This document shows positions 48,653 to 59,900 of a stretch of DNA of 64,000 nt, piece by piece. The stretch is from Cynocephalus volans (lineage: Eukaryota > Chordata > Mammalia > Dermoptera > Cynocephalidae): positions 48,416,907 to 48,480,906 of the forward strand of contig NC_084463.1 of the NCBI RefSeq assembly GCF_027409185.1, in the 5' to 3' direction. A model generated the notes under the pieces. It was not told the origin of the DNA. It saw only the letters and a program-made list of their open reading frames with translations, and did no database searches. Both the position numbers and the translations under genes were made by a program. Position 1 is the stretch's first letter. Each line of letters begins with the position of its first letter.

Positions 48653-50225
48653 ACATACACATACAAAACATTTTTATGAACAAACTATACCTATATGTAG
48701 TGACATGAATGACTATCTCATATATAATATTGCATAAAAGCAACCAGACACAGAAGTATGTACAACTATGTAATTCAATTTGTATAAAATTTAAACAGCA
48801 AACAGAATTGTGGCTCTGAATTCCAGTGATGGTACTTTGTTGAACTAACACTATCACAGAAAACAATGATAAAATGTAGATAAAATATTAAATAGAATTA
48901 CATAAAAGTACATGCCTTTATGTAATACATACATAATATGTGAATGTGTGTGTATAAGACTAATGAAAATTCCAAAAAGAGAAGCAGCAAACAGAGGAAC
49001 CTCACCTTTTGCAGTTTTTGTGGATGACTCTGTGCTGAGGGACTTATTTAATTTGCACCCAGGCTGTTCAAGATCTGACAGCCTTCACTTCCTGCTGAAC
49101 CAAGCCTGGAAATCAGCCAGTGCTAAAAATGAGGGTTTTCTCAGGTCTTTTAAAAAAAGTGTCCCCACATTTCCCAGCACGCACAAAGCTCTCTTAGTTC
49201 CCCAGTGTCCTGGGTGCTGTTGAATACCTCATTACTGAAATGAATTTTCACTCTGGCTTTTCCTTTGGGGCTTTAGTTGATCTATTGTATGTGTCAAGCA
49301 TAATTTATTCTCTAGGTGGCTCCAGGCTTTTTGTTTGCTTAACATTTTCAAGCAATTTCTATGAATTTTCCGTATTGATTGGCTTCTGACTTAGACAAAA
49401 TGGAAAAGAGAGCCTGTTTCAGACCTTCTGGTAGCCCCCAAAGAGACTGTAACGTGCAAGTGCAACACTTCGCAAGTAAGATGTGCTTTGCTCTCTCTGG
49501 AACCAGGGTCAGTCTGCAGCTGTAGGTCGGTTTCCATTTTCAGAGTTTTCATTTCCTCATGACTCGGTGTCAGGACCTTGTGTGTTTCTAGACATTAGCT
49601 GTGTAAACTGTTGGCATACACTTAGAGACTTCTTAAGTAAAGTCAGAGGCGCACAGTCCTCCCAGCTGCGTTGTGCTGTTATCACACGCGTATTCTGCTT
49701 TTGATATAGAGCTGAGCTGTGGGGTGAGGGGACCGCTCCATTGACCCATGATTTGTCCTCATTTTAGGAAGACTCTGTCTCTTTGGGTTATGACATTGAT
49801 AAGTGCTTCTCAGTCCTTATCCCCTTCTTGGGACTGGAAGCTTCGAGAGGGATGGAGTTGGGCATTTCCCCTGCCCCAGGAGGTTTGGCCCCGGTAAAAT
49901 CTCAGTTGGTTATTAGGCTCTTAAGAAATCGTTTCCTTTGAAGGCAGCACCTGTGAAGGAGGACAGAATTCAATGGGCGTATTTTAAATGCCTACTTTCC
50001 CCTCCTGCTGGAAGCTGAAAGCAATTATTTTGTGACCTTCTATGTGAGATCCTGGTCATGTTTCTGGAAGTAAAACTCCTTAATTTGTGGAAACTTCCAA
50101 AACTGGGCACCCCAGAGGTTTTGACTCAAACTTTATGAATTCGCAAATTCCAGTTTCGGATTCTTCCACCTGGAGCGCTTCTCACAGAGGTTTGCTTGTG
50201 GTTTTCTGATCAAGTAAGTGATGAT
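48653..50225. other. Intergenic, nothing recognised
   Basis: Unique-looking sequence with short frames only. Confidence 0.4.
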
Positions 50226-50239
50226 TGTTTGAAAGAGCC

Positions 50240-50760
50240 TCTTTCTCCAGCTTCTGTCTCTGTCTCTCTCTATTTCTATCTCTCTCTGACTCTGTCTCGC
50301 TATCTCTCCATGTCTCTGCCCCCTCTATCTCTCCATCTCTGTATCTGTTTCTCCATCTCTGTCTCTGTCCACCTGTCTCTCACTGTCTCTCCCTATCTCT
50401 GTATCTCCTGCTGTCTCTCTATCTCTTGCTGTCTGTCTCTCACTCTTTTGCTCTTTCTCTCCCTGTCTGTCCCTCTGTCCCTCACTTTCTTCCTGTCTAT
50501 CCGTATCCATCCCTCATCTCTCCCTGTCTCAAAATTTCTGTCCCTCTTCCTGTTCCTCCATTTCTGTCCCTGTCTCACCCTGTCTCTGTCCCTCTCTCAC
50601 TGTCTACCCATCTCTCTCTGTGTCTTTGTGTCTCCCTATCTCTGCCTTTATCTCTCACTATCTCTGTTTCTGTTTCTGTCTGTGTCTCAGTCTCTCCCTG
50701 TCTCCATGCCTGTCTCTGTCTCCCCTGATCTCTCTGTCTCTGTCTCCCACTGTCCCCCTC
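50240..50760. repeat. (TCTC/TCTG)n pyrimidine-rich satellite-like tract
   Basis: About 520 bp of imperfect 4-6-bp pyrimidine units (tctctg, tccctg, tctctc). All three forward frames and several reverse frames are open because the repeat lacks stops, so the Ser/Leu-rich or Arg/Asp/Glu-rich proteins predicted are artefacts. Polypurine-polypyrimidine composition could form triplex DNA. Confidence 0.93.
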
Positions 50761-51199
50761 ACTGGCTGTCATCCGTCTGGTCCTGTCACGTTCTCCTCCT
50801 TGGCCACAGGCTGACACAAGGAAGAGGAAGGAAGAGAAAGGAATGGGCGTGTGTCTGCGGCACCAGCAGTGTGGACACCACGTGATGCGCGTCTTGTTAC
50901 CACTGGGATTTGTGTGTTTTGTTTGCTCTTAAAGGTGTAAGTACCTAAGAGCATCTGATAAACCTTCATTATGGATGTGATTTTAATTAAGTGCTTAAGA
51001 GTACTTGATTAAATACGTTCATAACTATCTAAATATTTGGAAAAATTAACTGTTAAATATTGAATTTATTGTTTAAGTGTTTAATATGCAGTGTTTAAAT
51101 ATTTGAAGAAATTTTATTTAACAGATTTATTGGACTAAGAAATGGGATGTTAAACAAAATATGAGAGGGGGAAAGATAATTAAGGAAATATTCCAAAAT

Positions 51200-53330
51200 G
51201 TCAACAGCATTCAGTGCTGGGTATAAAATTATGGGTGACTTTGGCTTTCCTTCCTCTCTTTTGCTGAGCATCCTGCAGGAAGCAGGTGCAGGACCCTGTG
51301 GCTACCAGTCGAGTGCCCTGGCCCTGCCCTGCCACTGAGTGCACGAGGTCCTGTCTGTGCTCGAACCCACGTGGCTCCTGCCTTTCCTTTTCTACCCTCC
51401 TGGTCAGCCCCTCCCAGGGCACAGCCACAGCTAAGGGCCCCACTGCTGCCACCATTGCTGATGCCATGGAGTTCAGTGGGGCCAAGGGCCTGGTGTGGCA
51501 TGGAGGGGCAGGGGGTACCCATTCCCTTTGGGTGTTACCCTCCACTGGAGGCCCCAACACCTTTTTCTAGAGAGATGGCTCTTTCCGCTTTCTGACAGCT
51601 GCCTCAGCAGATGTGCCAGGACTAGGAGCCACACCCAAGTGGCCCCTGTGCACTGGCAGCCTGGGATCTCTGGCCGAGGCATTTCTCTGCCCTGTGAGGT
51701 GGACATGGCTGTGCCCTTGTCGAGGAACAGGCTGAGGCTGGACTCCTCACCTGTCAGGTTTCTAGAGAGCCATGAATAGCACAGTGCACAAGTGTTGTGG
51801 GTGACGTTGGCCAAATGGGACCATGGGCTGGAGCCATTAGAGCTGGTCCTGGGGGGATGTCGGGGTGGACAAGTGCTTGAGCAGTGGAAGGAGCATGGCA
51901 GAGCTGCCTGATGCAGCAGGAGGGTTTCAGCAGGGCTTTGGGGTGAACGAGAATGAGACCAGACAACATCCGAGGCCTGCAAGGCTCGAGGGCTTTCAAC
52001 TGGGGGCATATTTTCCCAGGCATTTGGGAAGCCACCCTGATGGCAACCTGCAGACCACATAGGGCTCACCAGTGTGGAGCCAGGTGCTGTGCCAAACACC
52101 CCTTAGTGTTTGTGTGTTGGATTTGGAACTTCCACTCTTTGGCAAAGTGTCACTGTCGGGCTGGATCGCAGACCCCTCTGCCTCGTCCTGTACAGGTCCT
52201 GAGTCAGGTAAGGGAAAGAAAAACCGAGCAGCTGCCAGCAAAATGGACATGCTTTACTCTTCAGACACGAGCTCCACCGACCAGCAGTTCAGAGCCGCTG
52301 CCTTCCATACTGAAGTACACAACAGCAGCAATGAGCCAAGGGGTGCCCAGGTGCATGCGCACTAATTCTACCCTTATGTCACTTGTTTACAAAGGATGTC
52401 CTGAGTCACACCGAGCTGGATATGAGGCAAGGGGGCCCGACCAAACCAACTCCACTTTCCTCACTGTCAGCTACCAGGAGCTCGCTTCAGAGCAGCCTTC
52501 CATGAGGGACACCTGCACACGTGCCACCGCTCAGCTTGCCATGGCCCGTGAGATGATGGGGCCATTGTGGAGACAGTGTCAATAGCTGTGACAGCAGTCT
52601 GAAGGCAGTGGGGGCTGTGTGGCTAGCATGGGTGGCCAGAGGGTTCCCCTTATGAAGTCCCCTCCCTTGTTACACTTGCCTCAGTTCTGCCTGGTCTGCA
52701 TGAGCTTGGCTGGGAAATGAGACAGCAGCCCCACTGAACACTCTGCCACACAAGGCCTGTCCTGCCTGGGCTGGTCAATGCTTTGTTCAGGAACATCCCC
52801 TCCGTGTCTATGCTCATGGCTGAGTTGTGGACACACACACTTGTTGAAAAGCTAATTGCTAGCTCAAGGGTGACCAGATCAATCTGTCATATGGAAGGTG
52901 TGCCAGACCCACACCTGCATGCTCCCCACTGTGGTGGCCATGCACAGCCATCTCCCTTCTGGGCCACCAACTCTGCCCAGTCACTTCCTAAGAAGCCTGA
53001 ATGGCAGCTGGATGCTCCTTTGAATCCCAACGGGCTGATATTTGGGGGCAACCACCTGCCCAGGAGCCACATACTCAGCCCCTCCCTGCACCTCCTCACT
53101 GTTACACTGTGACCACGTTTCCCCCTTCATCACACTCTGTGGTTTCCTGGGAGGGAGGCTCCTTGGTGGCCCCCAGCAGGGGTGTGTGACACCTGCAGAG
53201 TGATGAAGACTGTGGGAACCTGGGTGGCCATTCATGACTAGGCTCATCCCCCAAGTTCAGGAAGGGGCCGAGGGCAACAGAAGCTGGGGGTCCAGGTGCC
53301 CATGTCCAACCTCTGACTGCCCAGTGTTAG
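51200..53330. other. GC-rich block of unknown nature, possible old retrocopy
   Basis: About 2.1 kb clearly richer in GC than its flanks, with many moderately long frames on both strands (the longest at 51,953-52,585 + and 51,473-52,099 -). None shows a domain I recognise, and none continues across the block. It lies directly downstream of the DIDO1-like gene's polyadenylation site. It could be an old processed pseudogene, an eroded CpG-rich region or an unknown repeat. No poly(A) tail or target-site duplication was found. Confidence 0.35.
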
Positions 53331-53378
53331 GACAAAAATGCTGAGTGAAGACACACGAGACAAAACTCTTTGTAGATA

Positions 53379-53384
53379 TTTATT
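53379..53384 (-). terminator. Polyadenylation signal of the DIDO1-like gene
   Basis: AATAAA on the minus strand, 440 nt past the stop codon at 53,824. It predicts a mature end near 53,355-53,365 and a 3' UTR of about 460 nt. The 3' UTR is AT-rich and otherwise unremarkable. Confidence 0.7.
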
Positions 53385-53823
53385 CTACTTCAAATAACAG
53401 AACCTGACAGCCCAATATACAGTGATAAAATACTCTGCAATATAAATACAATTTACAGAAATTTCTATCAACAAAACCTAAAGAAACAAACTTTTTTTAC
53501 ATTTGTATATTTAAATTAGACAAAAAAACCTTCATAATATATTAAGTATTGGGAATGACACCCACTTCAAGGTAATTTAAGCTAGTGACACTTGTTTTAT
53601 AACACAAACACCCCAAGTAGATAAGTTCTCCATATTTCCATAACTTAAAAATTTGTGCTATGAAGTGAAAGTCTGTAGTGATGTGTAATGCAACAGACTC
53701 CAAAAGAACATGTGAAATTCTCTAATGTTACATCTGAAAAAGTAAGTTTAAGAAAATGTAAAAAATTATCAACATGTATTTGTACAGTCAAATAAATTAG
53801 CCAGGTTTTCTCTATTTCACACT

Positions 53824-53984
53824 TCAGAAGGACATCGTGGGGTAGATGGAAACATCCGCGTCTTCCTGTTGAAGTCGGGGCCATTTCTTCTCAATCCTGT
53901 CTAACTCTCCAGCACTTGGAGGACGTTTTATTTTATGACAGATTATTAACCCAAGGATTATATTTGGGCGTGGTGACTCAAGAC
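53824..53984 (-). CDS. DIDO1-like exon J: end of SPOC and early stop
   Basis: Starts at 53,984 after a good acceptor. Encodes (G)LESPRPNIILGLIICHKIKR, then LQQEDADVSIYPTMSF and a TGA at 53,824-53,826. The start matches the large last coding exon of DIDO1. The stop falls about 50 codons in, where the long DIDO1 isoform would continue for roughly a thousand residues, so the product resembles a short, SPOC-ending DIDO form. Confidence 0.92.
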
Positions 53985-56900
53985 CTGAAAACAAAATATT
54001 TGTGTGAATTTTAGAATCTAAATCCAGTTTTCATCCTTCAGAGGTAAATTTTATTAAGGGCTTTCATGTGGGAAATTCTGTGGGAAAATAAAGCCCAGTG
54101 TTTGAGGAGCTTATTGCAAAAGAACAAATGGTTCCCGTCCCATGAAGTCACCACCAGGCCTACCCAGCCCTGATGGTGGCCGCTGAAAGGGAGGGATCAG
54201 CCCCCTAGCCACCAACTACAGAACCAAGCGCCCAATTCAAGAGTAAACTCACCCCAACTGTCAGAACTTGTTACATGTTTTATAAAAAATTACACACAAT
54301 GCTAAAGCAATAGCACGGTGGAGGCGGCGGGAAGGGCACTACAGCAATGACTAACATTGTTCACCTGCAGGGATCAAAAGTGCGTGTGGACCAGCATGTC
54401 TTTTAAACAAACGGATCTCAGATACGCTCTTATGTGCCTCTTGTGACATATCCAGAACGTAACAGCCCTTTTTGTCATTCACTTATGAGTTGCAACACAT
54501 AAGTTAAGCTAAATATACTAGTATTAGGTGTTAATGATTAAGGACCAATTCAACTCAATTTACAATGACCAACAAGATCATAATCAGTAAAGCACAAAAA
54601 CCATTAGGTAAATTCATTAGTTTCTGGTACCAGAATTACAATGAATGAAACAATAATGCTGACTGAAATAGCTAGAGTAGATGTTTGAGGCTTAGAAAAA
54701 AATTCAATGAGCATTAATTTATCAAAAACTAGCTAATGTTTGAGTCTTTGTAAACACAGGGCTTGTGCTTAAGTAAAGCGCCGAGGCATTCAGCACACTC
54801 GTGGGGAAGGACAGTCACACGGAGACAGACTGGGAGCTTCGGGGCACAGCATCAGTTTACAGAATAGGTATTTGTTAAGAAACGGTTACCCCAAAGATCC
54901 TAAGTTGTGACAACTTACATCAGGAATGCTAACGTTCCCATAATGATCCCCCACCCCCACACTCACACTCCATCAAGAATTCCCAAAGGGGAACTAACTA
55001 AACAGCCAAGTCACAAACAGTAACTTACAGAAAAATGATTCACGAAGGACAGAATATTTGTTTCAATAGCATAAGGATACAATCAGTCAGATTGTATAAA
55101 TTCAATTTACAGATAACATTACATAATATACAGGAGGTAATCACACTTTTTTCTTACAATTTAAAGCAGTGCTAAGATTGTCCTGTTCTTTTTGTGATTT
55201 AGAGATGATCACACATCACTTCACAGTGTTGTTTTCATAGTTCCCTGTGAGTCTTCCAAAATTCCAGTACAGAATTGATTACTGACAGCTGAGCACACAA
55301 GTGCAGGTGGATGTCCTGCCCGCCATTTAGGAGGAGGACACCAGGCTGAGCTGGGGCAACCCGGCCTCCGCAGACTGACGCCGCTCTGCTCCCCTCCCTG
55401 CTTAAGGGTGTCCTAAGGTCTCCTGCTTCACAGGCTGCTGTGTAAGAGATTCGTGTTGAAGGCACCCCTGGGTGAGCTGTGATCACAACATATCCTAGTA
55501 CCATGCCACCCTCCTCTCATGAGAACTTTCTGTCAAAACGTCCTCTCCTGGCCCCATCTGGTAACAGCAGTGTGTCAGCAAAAGAAAAGGCAAAGGAGGG
55601 GATAGCATCTGGCGTCTGGCCACCACACTGAACAGCACTTCCAAAATTTCCTGCTTGGCCAATGCGAAGAGCAACTTATCAAGTTAATTTCCTAATTAGC
55701 ATTCATTATGGGTATTTTATCTTCAAATACTACTTCTTTCACCATAATAGCTATTTACCGAATACTTTATAGCTAATTTAGACAGTTTTGGGGTTTGGTC
55801 AATTGTTAAATCAGCTATCACGGCCTTTGTGGACCAAGTGTCTCTGCTGCAGATGGTCCCAGAGCTTCAGTACAGGTTTAACTGCTGAGCACATTCGGAC
55901 CTACTGAGTCACAGCTGAAGTTCTGTCTGTGGGGCAGCTCTGTAAGCCAGGCTCTCTACCTACAAACTTGGTCTCAGGAGCAGAAGTAGGAGTGGGGTTG
56001 GCCGGGGTGGGAGTGGGGCACTGGACGGCAAGGACTGGGGGGTCTTTGCATGGGGAAGTCACCAGGGACTACCTCACTCAGGGAAAGGCTCAACTTCTAA
56101 AGGGCTAACATCAGGGCTCTTGCACAAATCAAGTTTCTTGCATGAATTAACTGCGTGTGCTGGGTTAACTATTGTGTTAAACTCAGGAAGACACAGTCCC
56201 CAGGCTCTGTAAGGTGCTTCTCTCCAACTATCTTTTAATACCCTAATATGCTTATTGATGAAAAGAATTAGTGTATCTCAGCCCTGACAAGCTGGCTTTG
56301 ACCTTTGGGATCATATTTATCATAGGTGAGGTTACGTAATATTTGTGTTGGTCTTGAAAACAGCAAGCTGTCTAGAGATTGGCATCTAATAAGCAACTGG
56401 TTTTTTAGATACTTTCAACTCTCGCCCATCTCATCTGCACACACTGGGAGATGATCTAGTGAAGCTCCACAGTTTTGAACATCCCCAGCAATCTTCCCAA
56501 AGATTTCAAATTTAAATAGGCCTGTCCCAAAATGCATACTCCTATCTTGAGATAGTCAAGGCTTATCACCTCACTCACATATTTATGAATATTTGAAATA
56601 TAACTAGCACTTGGAAATAACTTATATTCATGGAAGAAACAATAAAATTCACTTATCTTGGACCTTAGAAGCAATGCTTACTGAGATGAAGGGACTTGTC
56701 TCAAATTTAATGATGCTCTACATTGCTGTAAGGTGTGTCCTGCATGACAATACCAAACAAATGAAGGCAAAGGGCCACATGAGCACCCCCAACTGTGCCC
56801 CACATCTAGGAGAGGAGCAAGAGAGGACCAGGTTTCCCAGGGGTAACTCTCTGGGTTGACCCCATTTTGGCAGCTCCTGTGTCATGAGTGTTAACCTGGA

Positions 56901-59900
56901 GAGTGGTGTGTGTCCCAAGAAAGCACAGAAGCAAAGGCCATGCCAGCTGCAGCAGGGAGGAGGCAGCCCTGTGGGAGGCCGGGCACCAGCTGGGTACAGG
57001 ATGCTACTTACTCACCTCCCATATGAGGGCTGCTGTGAGGTTTACAATCCATAAAGTGTGTGAAAATAAGCAAGTAGGTAGGTGAGATATTTAAAGACCA
57101 GCTGCAGTTAAAATGTGCCATCTTCCACAGAGGTGACACCCCCACCTGATGCCCTCCAAAACACCAGCGTGTACAGTGTATATGAAGACTTTTTATCTCC
57201 ATTTCTGTGTCCCTTGAGTTCATGGTGGAAGGTCTAGCCTCAGACTCAGTGGTTAGAATTAAGCCACATATATGGTAAAAGAAACCAAGGACAAGGTGTA
57301 CAAATTGATACTAATCAATTCCTCTGTGGGCCTTTAATTCCAAAAAGTTGGCATGAGCCAAGCCCATGCCAGGTGTTAAGAGTGGGCTCCAGTCGGTGCT
57401 GGGGCCATGCTGGGGGTGATGGATTCCAGCCCCCGACACAAGTCCAGGAAGTGGAGGGGCCCGTACAGGATCCCAACTCAGCAGGACTCCATGTCAGGGG
57501 GAGAATATGTGTGGGTATCAGATGTTCCTCATCACCACCCAGAAAGTTGGTGCTTACCTGGTCCCTCAAAGGGCAAGAGTGCGGATGGAATAGGGTCCTT
57601 AGCACCCAGTGGAATGAGGTAGAGGTTCTTGATGTGCCTGGTCTTATTAGGTACAACACCAAAACGGCCACGACTGCTCAAGTAGGAGTAGAGAGAAACA
57701 TAGGCAACCTCTTCTTCCTCTGTCAGGGGGTGAAAGCGGATCAGACAGAGCTCCTACAATGCAAACAGAGGACAGGGGAAAGCCTTCACCTGTGGCCACG
57801 CGAGGAAAGCATCTGCTTTAAAATTTGTATCCAAACCTCAAAAGTACAGCCTGAAATGGGAGATTTTAGCAATTCTGATTTTGACTTTCATAGCCTTATT
57901 GTCCAACATTTGAAATAATGAAATAATGAAGTGGTAAAAGAAATTCACAATCAAGCATCCGAATGCTTGACTCCAGTCTTGGTTTCAGCAGGACACCCTT
58001 TAAAATGACTTCTACTCACAGCCTCAATTTCAGAGAGCTCTCCTGTGAGAGGGACAGGCCATGTAAGGTGTAGGCCTACCCACGTCTGCAGCAAAGTAAG
58101 CTTTCCCACATGCACAGCGGCTGTGGGCACGGTGAGCAGCTGCACGATCTGCAGCCATTCCCTGTGTGTCTCCACATGGGAGGGTTAAACTAGGCACAGG
58201 GTCTAATCCCTTTTGGGAATCTGATGGAAAACTGTACATACAGACACACGCAGCTGTAGCTAAACCTCAGGGGTTCCCAGAAAACCAAAACCCATTCAAG
58301 AGCCCAGGCTCGGTGCCTTTTGCCAGATCACCTCCAAATTCCCATTGTACTCCTTCAATCATAAAAAAATAAACATAAAAATGAGGAAATAAAGTTTTCA
58401 CATTTTTTTACTAAAATGTAATCATATATACATGATTACAGTAAAGAAAAAAAACCCTTCTATCACCATATTTCTCAAACACACCATCACCAGGAATGGA
58501 ACTATATAAACTTACTTTAACATTCACCTGAAAGTTTCTAGTAAGTTGCAGGCTGACATTTCAAGTGTTAACCATCAAAATGAAAGGTTAAAAAAGATGT
58601 TTAAATAAGCCCTATGTTCCATTGTTGCAGAGACTATACTATAAGCGGATACCTTAGACACAGAAGACTTGAGTTCACCAACATAATCCCAAACCATCTT
58701 CGGTGCGATCCTCCCACCGATGTGAATTGTGTTGGGCAAGTCCTAAATAAAAAGTACTTTGAGTAAATCACGTGTGAAACTCTAGTGTTCAAAAAGAGAC
58801 TAATGTAGTAACATGAAGGCACCAAACAACCCAAAATTCAAGAAAACAACAATTCAAAGGAAAATGGTGATAACTGTAGTAAATACTGACTGGTGAACTA
58901 CCGTCCAGGATTACAAGCTCCCAAACCCAAAGGTGGTATAATAACCTTCTGACAAACAGCATTGTTTAGAAACTACTGCCCAACCTTTTTTCGTTATCTT
59001 TTGTGAACACACACACACACAAATGATTCAGTTATTACCAGGATAACTGACTTGCCACTCCTTCCTAAGTTCATAAATTCTAGTGCCATCTTTGTTAACT
59101 TGGAAAAATAAGAGACCTGTGAGGGGGTTACACCTGCCACCCACACTATGCAGGTTACAGACGCCTGGCCATGCTGGTGGCTGTGCACATACGTGTGGTA
59201 AATGCCCTTGCTAAACAGATCACTGCTAAACAGATCACTGGGCTGCCCAACTGCTCAGTCAAATTTCTGCTCTGTGCAAACCTGCTGACCCATTGCGGCA
59301 ACCATTATCTTACATTCAGACGTACTTAAGTAACCAGGCAGCCAGCGTAAGAGTGTCACACGTCTGCCTGTAGTAGAGGATCTCCTGTGAAAGACACATA
59401 CACACAAGCACACACACATATACTTTTGGTACTAACCTCACTAAGATAATCAAAACAGCCAGAGACAGGATATGCCTTAGTGACAAATTTTGCTACACTT
59501 TTCATGTTAATAAATCCTTTCCAAACAGTGTTGAATTGAGATAAAAAGCGGGTCGTATCTCCTTCTGGAGAGGAATGTGACTCTGAGACACTGTAAAACA
59601 AAACCATGAAAAATAAGGAAATCTGTGTACAATGAGAATTTCAAAAGAATGAAGACCATGTGTTTAAATGTAAAAGTAAAAATTCCTACACGTTTTGGTA
59701 GCTTACTTTTGCCAATTAAATGCTTTAATCATAATGATATAAATAGACATTTTGGTGAAAGAAAAAATAAACTGAATTGTATTTCTGAGTAAAACTCAGA
59801 GTTGAAATCACCAATTGCCTTTCCGTTCATTAGTTTAAAAGAAAACTTCATTGGCTCTTTCAGACTATATCTGAAATACACACCTGATATTCTGTGATGG

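Noticed and set aside
50196-50885. Ser/Leu-rich 229-residue plus-strand protein and Arg/Asp/Glu-rich minus-strand proteins
   Set aside because: Artefacts of the pyrimidine tract; all frames open.
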